DNA of 9,588 bases, taken from positions 1 to 9,588 of the forward strand of contig JAKSBO010000948.1 in assembly GCA_022361095.1 (NCBI GenBank), read 5' to 3'. The notes beneath the pieces are model-generated. The model was not told where the DNA came from, made no database searches, and saw only the letters and a program-made list of their open reading frames with translations. How positions within the stretch are numbered: the stretch's first letter is position 1; every line of letters begins with the position of its first letter. Made by a program: the position numbers and the translations under genes. This document shows, one piece after another, positions 4,902 to 9,588 of this stretch. This DNA comes from Desulfobacterales bacterium. Its GTDB lineage: Bacteria; Desulfobacterota; Desulfobacteria; Desulfobacterales; Desulfobacteraceae.

Positions 4902-6234
4902 CGATTTCAACCGTAGAGATATTTTCCCCGCCTGAAATAATGATGTCCTTTTTACGGTCCATGATCTGTACATAATTGTCCGGGTGTATTACCGCCAGAT
5001 CTCCGGAGTGGAACCAGCCGCCCCTGAAGGCCTCGGTACTGGCCTGTGCATCTTTATAATAGCCGAGCATGACGTTGTTGCCCCGCATGACGATTTCACC
5101 CATGGTGGTGCCGTCCCGGGGTACCGGTTCCATGGTATCGGGGTCCACCACATCCATGTGCTCTGCGACAATATACGGGACGCCCTGGCGGGCCTTGATG
5201 CCGGCTTTGGCCATGGGTGAAAGGTCATCCCATTTATCCTGCCACTGGCATACGGAGTGGGGGCCAAATACTTCGGTGAGCCCATATGTCTGGGTGATGT
5301 TCGCTCCAATATTTTCCATGTTCTGAATCACCATGGGGGCAGGCGGGGCACCGGCGGTCATGATCTCCAGGCTATTGGACAGTTTGACTTCATTTTCCGT
5401 GGCAAAGACAGACATGCCGATAAGAATGGTGGGCGCGGCACACAGATGGGTGACACCCACTTCGCCTATGATCTTGTAAATTTCAGCAGGATCCACCTTT
5501 CTCAGGCAGACATGGGTGGCGCCCATGGCAGTGATGCCCCAGGTAAAACACCACCCGTTGCAATGAAACATGGGCAGGGTCCACAGGTATTTGCTGTTCA
5601 AATCAATTTTAAACTCCAGCAGCTCGCCCAAGGCATTGAGATACGCGCCCCGGTGGTGGTACATCACGCCCTTGGGCCGGCCCGTGGTGCCGGAGGTATA
5701 ATTGATGGCAAGAATTTCGCGTTCGTCTTCAATGGCCAGGGCCACCGGGTCAGCCGGGCTGTCCGATAGAAAACTTTCATATTCAGGACCGTCCAGGGGC
5801 ATGGAATCATCAATGTCACAAATGTTGATAAAGCTGCTCACCGCGGTAAGTTCAGACATGACCCCGGTCAGCACCTTACCGAATTCATTATCCGCCACCA
5901 CGACTTTGGCATCGGAATGATTAATGATGTAAGCCATTTCATTGGCAGAGAGCCGGATATTGATGGAAACCAGGGCAGCTCCCAGCAAAGGCACGGCATA
6001 ATGGGCTTCGAGCATGGGCGGTGTATTGGGACAAATAAAAGCGACTTTATCCCCCCGGCCAACCCCGCGGGCCTTCAGGCCATTGGCCAGTTGAAAGACG
6101 CGTTTCTGAAACCCTGCCCACGTATAGGATTTGTCTCCATAGATGACTGCGGTTTTATCCGGATAAACTTTGACGCTTCTTTCAAGAAAATTGGTGGGAC
6201 TTAAAATTTCGTAATTAACGCTTCTTTCCGACAT
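4624..6234 (-). CDS. AMP-dependent acyl-CoA synthetase (fatty/aryl acid CoA ligase)
   Basis: A 536-residue, full-length adenylate-forming enzyme that activates a carboxylic acid with ATP to an acyl-AMP and then to acyl-CoA. Motifs: P-loop Y179-T-S-G-T-T-G-R-P-K-G; T316-Y-G-L-T-E321; G411-D412 binding the ATP ribose; hinge D426-R-K-K-D; S434-G-G-E-N; and the catalytic lysine K517 in P-K-T-A-T-G-K. The M-F-H-C-N-G-W segment (222-228) is typical of the AlkK / plant AAE / DmdB-like branch, which takes medium-chain, branched or methylthio acids; the exact substrate cannot be told. No transmembrane segment or signal peptide, so cytosolic. Start: an in-frame ATG 48 codons further up (6378) exists, but the ATG at 6234 has AAGGAG 10 bases upstream and begins where the family begins. 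It lies about 200 bases behind the response regulator in the same direction. Its last ~91 codons are duplicated at 3147-3420. Confidence 0.93.
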   Translation of the reverse strand: MSERSVNYEILSPTNFLERSVKVYPDKTAVIYGDKSYTWAGFQKRVFQLANGLKARGVGRGDKVAFICPNTPPMLEAHYAVPLLGAALVSINIRLSANEMAYIINHSDAKVVVADNEFGKVLTGVMSELTAVSSFINICDIDDSMPLDGPEYESFLSDSPADPVALAIEDEREILAINYTSGTTGRPKGVMYHHRGAYLNALGELLEFKIDLNSKYLWTLPMFHCNGWCFTWGITAMGATHVCLRKVDPAEIYKIIGEVGVTHLCAAPTILIGMSVFATENEVKLSNSLEIMTAGAPPAPMVIQNMENIGANITQTYGLTEVFGPHSVCQWQDKWDDLSPMAKAGIKARQGVPYIVAEHMDVVDPDTMEPVPRDGTTMGEIVMRGNNVMLGYYKDAQASTEAFRGGWFHSGDLAVIHPDNYVQIMDRKKDIIISGGENISTVEIENVLYTHPDVLEVAVISVPDEKWGEVPKAFIVPRTGTNPDPAEIIAFCKENMARFKAPKSIEFGPLPKTATGKLQKFKLREKEWAGHDRMVN

Positions 6235-6355
6235 GGCAGGGCTTCTCCTTGTTAATAAATTTGAAAACTGATTTCCATGCCTCATTAACAACGAATCTTT
6301 TAATCGTTCAATCGGCAACGGCCTCATATTTTTATGGCCGATAACCTGAAGGCAA

Positions 6356-6372
6356 GTAGGTTTAGAACCTAC
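6356..6372. promoter_or_regulatory. 17-base perfect palindrome ahead of the ligase gene (possible operator)
   Basis: GTAGGTT-TAG-AACCTAC: 7-bp arms around a 3-base centre, about 120 bases upstream of the ligase start. There is no adjoining T-run, so it is not an intrinsic terminator. Size and symmetry fit a binding site for a dimeric repressor such as the TetR/FadR-type regulators that often control acyl-CoA genes; no such regulator gene is in the window. Immediately downstream (about 6311-6342) is another interrupted dyad, ATCGGC ... GCCGAT, enclosing CGGCC ... GGCCG. Confidence 0.4.
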
Positions 6373-6383
6373 AGACACATGTT

Positions 6384-6420
6384 CCGCCGGTTTACAAAAA
6401 AAGTAAACAGCACCGCCGGC
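6384..6420. terminator. Hairpin region after the response regulator gene
   Basis: GTTTAC (6390-6395), a loop of seven A (plus strand), GTAAAC (6403-6408): a 6-bp stem. It is flanked by direct copies of CCGCCGG (6384-6390 and 6413-6419), so that GCCG/CGGC can extend the stem with an internal bulge. It lies about 25 bases past the regulator stop. The T-run is in the loop rather than behind the stem, so termination strength is doubtful and read-through into the ligase gene is possible. Confidence 0.35.
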
Positions 6421-6433
6421 AAAGGCTTTAACA

Positions 6434-7099
6434 CTATTTTTTCATTTCACATACCCAGTGCACGGCAGCCTTGACAAGTTCAGTGTAATGTTTGAGCTGA
6501 AGCTTTTCCTTGATATTTTCCCGGTGGGTGCCCACGGTTTTCATGCTCAGTTTCAATCTTGCCGCAATCTCTTTTGAGTCCAGCCCCTCGCCCATGAGCC
6601 GGAACACCTCAAGTTCACGATTGGTCAGGGTATCCAGACTGAAACCCACGGCCGACGGTTTTCTTGAAATCATCCGGTTGAGCAGTTTTTCCTTGATCTT
6701 ATCACTGGCATAAATGTGCCCGGTCAACACCTGGCGTACTGCTTCCACCACCTGGTAAATGGCCCGCTGTTTCATCACATACCCCCTGGCACCGGCCATC
6801 AATGCCCGCTCTGCATACATGGAATCATCATACATGGACAAAACCAGGATCGGCAGTTCCGGGCATTTTCCGCGCAGCTCCGCCACCAGGTCAATGCCGT
6901 TGCTTTCAGCCAGGGAGACATCCACAATCATCAAATCCGGCATATCCTTTTCTATGATCTGCCAGGCCTTTTCCGCCGTATCCGGACACGCCACCACGGT
7001 CAGGTCCGGTTCCCGGTTGATCAGTTCACTCATACCCAGGCAGAAAATGGGATGATCATCCACAATGACAATCTGGGCTTTTTGTCGGGTCTGAATCAT
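6434..7099 (-). CDS. NarL/LuxR-family response regulator
   Basis: A 221-residue two-component transcription regulator. The receiver domain (about 8-125) has the acidic pair D14-D15, the phospho-acceptor D60 (I-V-D-V-S-L), S88 and the conserved K110. The C-terminal LuxR-type HTH (about 158-216) has L-T-N-R-E-L-E-V-F-R, S-K-E-I-A-A-R-L and M-K-T-V-G-T-H-R-E-N-I-K-E-K-L, the hallmark DNA-recognition helix. Start: GTG at 7108 lies only 1 base from the AAGGAG ribosome binding site, while ATG at 7099 is 10 bases away, so 7099 is chosen. The kinase gene ends 27 bases upstream in the same direction, making a cognate pair. Targets are unknown; the downstream ligase gene and the operon's own upstream dyads are candidates. 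Confidence 0.95.
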   Translation of the reverse strand: MIQTRQKAQIVIVDDHPIFCLGMSELINREPDLTVVACPDTAEKAWQIIEKDMPDLMIVDVSLAESNGIDLVAELRGKCPELPILVLSMYDDSMYAERALMAGARGYVMKQRAIYQVVEAVRQVLTGHIYASDKIKEKLLNRMISRKPSAVGFSLDTLTNRELEVFRLMGEGLDSKEIAARLKLSMKTVGTHRENIKEKLQLKHYTELVKAAVHWVCEMKK

Positions 7100-7126
7100 G
7101 CCGGGCACTCTCCTTTTTATCAGTTG

Positions 7127-9394
7127 TTATCCGATGATATCCGGGGACGACTTGCTTAGAATAACCAGAATCCGTGTTCCCGTGGGTCCTGTATCAATAT
7201 TAAACTGGGCTTCAATGATTTTAGCCCGGTAGGCCATGATCTGCAAGCCTATACCCCGGCCCGAAGGGTCCGGGTCAATGCCCGTCCCGTTATCCGTAAC
7301 CGTCAAATGGATCAGGCCGTCGGCCGCATCCTCTATCAAATCAATATTTATCCGGTCGCAGTTTGAATGTTTAACCGCGTTGTTCACAGCCTCCCGTGCA
7401 ATGTGGTAAAGATGAATGGCGCAGGAATCGTCCAGAATATCCACCCCCTCATCCATACGGCACTGAAACCGGATACCCGAATAATAAGCAAACTGATCGG
7501 CAATTTCTTCCAGGGCCGACTGAAATCCATGGCTGACCAGATGGACCGGGCAAAGGCCCCTGGCAAGCTGCCGGGTCTTTTCCACGGCATCTTCCATAAG
7601 AGCCCCCATTTTCCGGGCAAGTTCTGCGGCGGGGTCCTGCCGGGATTTAAGATCTTCCCGGATCACGGTTGCCAGCCCTGAAATGCCGATGAGATGGGGA
7701 CAAAGATCGTCGTGAAGTTCCTGGCCGATATTCATCCGTTCCCGGTCCCCGGCCTGCATCACCTGTTTTTCAAGGTTTTTGGATCGGGTAATGTCCCTTA
7801 AGATAATAATACTGCCGGTCAGTTTTCCCCGTGCATCAAGGGCCGATGCGCCGGATATGCTGACATCCACCACCCTGCCGCCTTTTGTCAGTCTGCGGGT
7901 TTCAACATTAAAGATCCCCTGCCCCACCCGAACCTGGTGAATCATGACTTTTGTTTCAGGCCAGCAGGCCTCGGGGACAAAATGGTCCATTTTTCTGCCT
8001 CTGCACTCTTCCAAAGCCCAGCCGAACACCCGGGTAAAGGCGGGATTGATATAAATCACCCGGCCTTTCATGTCATAATTGACAATGGGGTCCGGAGCGG
8101 CTTCCATGAGCAGGTAGTAGCGTACCCGGCTTTCGTTTCTGGCCTGTTCCGCCATCCTGCGCACCCGGATTTCATCTTTTAATTCCTGGTGGGTGGTTTC
8201 AAGCTGGTCCATGAACCGGTTAAAATAGCAGGCAAGCTGACCCACCTCGTCCACTGAACGAATCTCCATCCGGGTGGAGTAATCGCCTGCCGTGGCCGTG
8301 CTGAAGCGGGCCATAAGCTGACGAAGCGGCGTAGTAATGGTCCGGCTGAGGCCGAACGTCACGGCCAGCATGATGCTGAAAAAGAGCAGGGAGATGCCTA
8401 AAAACACATTGCGGATGGTTTTTAACGGGTGGTAAAGTTCATCCAGGTAGGATGACGACGCCACAACCCACTGGTATTCAGGAATGTAATTGAACATCAC
8501 AAGTTTTTTGCGGGGCCGGGTCTCTCCGGGGTTTTTCCAGAAGTAAACCGCCCTGCCCTTTTTACGCTGCATCATGTCTTTGAGATATTGATTGGGCAGT
8601 TCAGGTGTCTGAAAAATATTCACATCCTGCAGGACAGGATGGATGATGGCCCGGCCGTTTTTATCAAAAACAAAGGCATAACCGCTTTGCCCGAATTTTA
8701 AGGAGAGGATGCTCTGCCTGAAATCCCGGACATTGACGAGTCTTATGAATTCAGACCGATAGGCCGAGGCGGCAATAATCCAGTCCCAGGGTTCAAAATG
8801 GGCCATATAAATGGCTTTAGGCCGGCGTTCCTTCTCCTCGGGATTCTTCCATTCATATTCCAGGTAGCCTTGTTTTTTTTTCATCATCTGCCGGACAAAA
8901 TCGTGTTCCCCCACATTAATGCCGATAAGTCCGCCTCTCGGGTGCACGGTAACATCCCCCTGGCTGTCCAGGCAGTAAAGATACCCGGATGTCCCGATGG
9001 TCTGGCTTAAAATCACTTCAACCGCTCTTTTGCGTGCCTCCTCCCGGGAAATGTCACCGGCCAGGGATCTTTGATACAAGTCGTTGAGTATGTCCAGATT
9101 TTTTTCAGCCACAGCCCGGAGATGATTTTTAATGGCCACATTCACGGACGTATTGACCATATTGTAAATCATGGCCGTGGTATTGGTCAGCTCGCTTTCA
9201 ATGCGGTCCTCAATATTGTTGCGCACATAAACATAGATGAACAGATTGCACAGAAACATGGACAGAAAAAATATCAGCGCAAAGCTGAGGAGAAACTTAT
9301 ACCGGATCTGAAGAGAACTTAAACCAAGCCGGATACCGGAAAGCTTGCCCTGTTCAACGCGTTTTACTGCATATGTTGTTTCAGATTCAGTCAC
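7127..9394 (-). CDS. Membrane sensor histidine kinase, tandem Cache-HAMP-PAS-HisKA_3-HATPase
   Basis: 755 residues. TM1 about 34-57. The extracytoplasmic part has two successive Cache-type lobes (about 135-212, G-T-S-G-Y-L-Y-C-L-D to W-I-I-A-A-S-A-Y; and about 235-316, G-Q-S-G-Y-A-F-V-F-D to W-V-V-A-S-S-S-Y), a ligand-sensing module typical for small organic acids. TM2 about 329-349, HAMP about 350-402, PAS about 425-535. The dimerisation/phospho-acceptor helix of the NarX/DegS class carries H561 in E-L-H-D-D-L. The ATPase domain has the N-box E-A-V-N-N-A, the G1 box D701-N-G-T-G-I and the G2 box G712-R-G-I-G-L. All catalytic residues are present. Start: GTG with a strong GGGGAGG about 6 bases upstream, chosen over internal ATGs because it precedes TM1 correctly. 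It forms an operon with the NarL-type regulator 27 bases downstream. Confidence 0.94.
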   Translation of the reverse strand: MTESETTYAVKRVEQGKLSGIRLGLSSLQIRYKFLLSFALIFFLSMFLCNLFIYVYVRNNIEDRIESELTNTTAMIYNMVNTSVNVAIKNHLRAVAEKNLDILNDLYQRSLAGDISREEARKRAVEVILSQTIGTSGYLYCLDSQGDVTVHPRGGLIGINVGEHDFVRQMMKKKQGYLEYEWKNPEEKERRPKAIYMAHFEPWDWIIAASAYRSEFIRLVNVRDFRQSILSLKFGQSGYAFVFDKNGRAIIHPVLQDVNIFQTPELPNQYLKDMMQRKKGRAVYFWKNPGETRPRKKLVMFNYIPEYQWVVASSSYLDELYHPLKTIRNVFLGISLLFFSIMLAVTFGLSRTITTPLRQLMARFSTATAGDYSTRMEIRSVDEVGQLACYFNRFMDQLETTHQELKDEIRVRRMAEQARNESRVRYYLLMEAAPDPIVNYDMKGRVIYINPAFTRVFGWALEECRGRKMDHFVPEACWPETKVMIHQVRVGQGIFNVETRRLTKGGRVVDVSISGASALDARGKLTGSIIILRDITRSKNLEKQVMQAGDRERMNIGQELHDDLCPHLIGISGLATVIREDLKSRQDPAAELARKMGALMEDAVEKTRQLARGLCPVHLVSHGFQSALEEIADQFAYYSGIRFQCRMDEGVDILDDSCAIHLYHIAREAVNNAVKHSNCDRINIDLIEDAADGLIHLTVTDNGTGIDPDPSGRGIGLQIMAYRAKIIEAQFNIDTGPTGTRILVILSKSSPDIIG

Positions 9395-9437
9395 GCCGCC
9401 CTCCCCGCCGGTTCATCGCACATTTTTCCCGTTGTTA

Positions 9438-9467
9438 GCGTTAGGACATGAAGGTATGGATTGTCAA
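9438..9467 (-). promoter_or_regulatory. Possible sigma70-type promoter for the kinase operon
   Basis: On the minus strand a perfect -35 TTGACA (9467-9462) is followed after 17 to 18 bases by CTAACG/TAACGC, a poor -10. The -35 sits within a small dyad TCAAC ... GTTGA. Transcription would start about 40 to 50 bases ahead of the GTG start. A weak -10 is consistent with an activator-dependent promoter, but chance is not excluded. Confidence 0.25.
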
Positions 9468-9479
9468 CGATAATGTTGA

Positions 9480-9588
9480 TATAACAGCCATGGGCTGACC
9501 TGACATATCTGCTGCCGGGCACAGCCCACAACACAGTTTGAAAGATCTTGGTAACATACCCAGACTTTCTTATAACGGCCATGGGCCG
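9480..9588. repeat. Two copies of an 18-base motif with compensating changes
   Basis: TATAACAGCCATGGGCTG (9480-9497) recurs as TATAACGGCCATGGGCCG (9571-9588), 91 bases apart and differing at two places. Each contains a hairpin or dyad: CAGCC-ATG-GGCTG in the first, CGGCC-ATG-GGCCG in the second. The two differences are partner positions in the stem (A:T versus G:C). The pair lies upstream of the kinase operon, where operators would sit. The window ends at the last base of the second copy, so more copies may follow. Confidence 0.45.

Noticed and set aside
6235..6378. 48-codon N-terminal extension of the acyl-CoA ligase
   Set aside because: The ATG at 6234 has a clear AAGGAG at proper distance and matches the usual family start; the extension translates the palindromic leader.
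9391..9582. 63-codon minus-strand frame overlapping the kinase start by GTGA
   Set aside because: No recognisable content, no ribosome binding site visible before its ATG at the window edge, and it covers the dyads and promoter-like elements of the kinase operon. Translational coupling cannot be excluded but is not supported.
1..9588. CRISPR array, tRNA or rRNA genes, complete insertion sequence, integrase
   Set aside because: No regularly spaced repeats, cloverleaf-type segments, rRNA-like stretches or transposase/integrase motifs were found on either strand.

Overview
The window reads as part of a chromosome from a marine or anaerobic Desulfobacterota-type bacterium. This is an inference from the style of the tandem-Cache sensor kinase, the NarL-type regulator and the acyl-CoA ligase; nothing here is a decisive taxonomic marker. 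All confident genes lie on the minus strand, so the biological reading order is from high to low coordinates.

Right part (about 9588 to 4576) is ordinary moderate-GC core-like DNA. A membrane sensor histidine kinase (7127-9394) and a NarL/LuxR-type response regulator (6434-7099) form a two-gene operon. They are followed by a fatty-acyl/aryl AMP-dependent CoA ligase (4624-6234), which has its own well-spaced ribosome binding site and a leader rich in dyad symmetry.

Middle part (about 4576 to 2550) is a scarred accessory patch. About 370 bases covering the last ~90 codons of the CoA ligase plus its downstream hairpin occur twice in the same orientation (3053-3421 and 4532-4901). They bracket about 1.1 kb holding a small membrane protein with an L7/L12-like helical tail, a frameshifted glycine-rich hydrophobic protein, and a truncated radical-SAM (HemN-like) fragment on the plus strand. 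To the left is about 480 bases with no supportable gene but a striking 68-base palindromic element.

Left part (about 2550 to 1) looks like a remnant of an integron cassette array without a visible integrase. A 389-residue protein with a C-terminal HEPN-like RX4H motif ends inside a well-formed attC site (1328-1382). Next comes an orphan antitoxin of the PF09720 (addiction-module component) type. Its expected toxin frame begins with an ATGA overlap but runs into a half-attC-like scar and then into an OXA-2-like class D beta-lactamase (111-941). AT-rich composition of the HEPN gene and the mix of defence, addiction and resistance functions fit cassette DNA. The best candidate for an undescribed system is the HEPN-like cassette gene; second is the duplication-bracketed hydrophobic/membrane protein pair.
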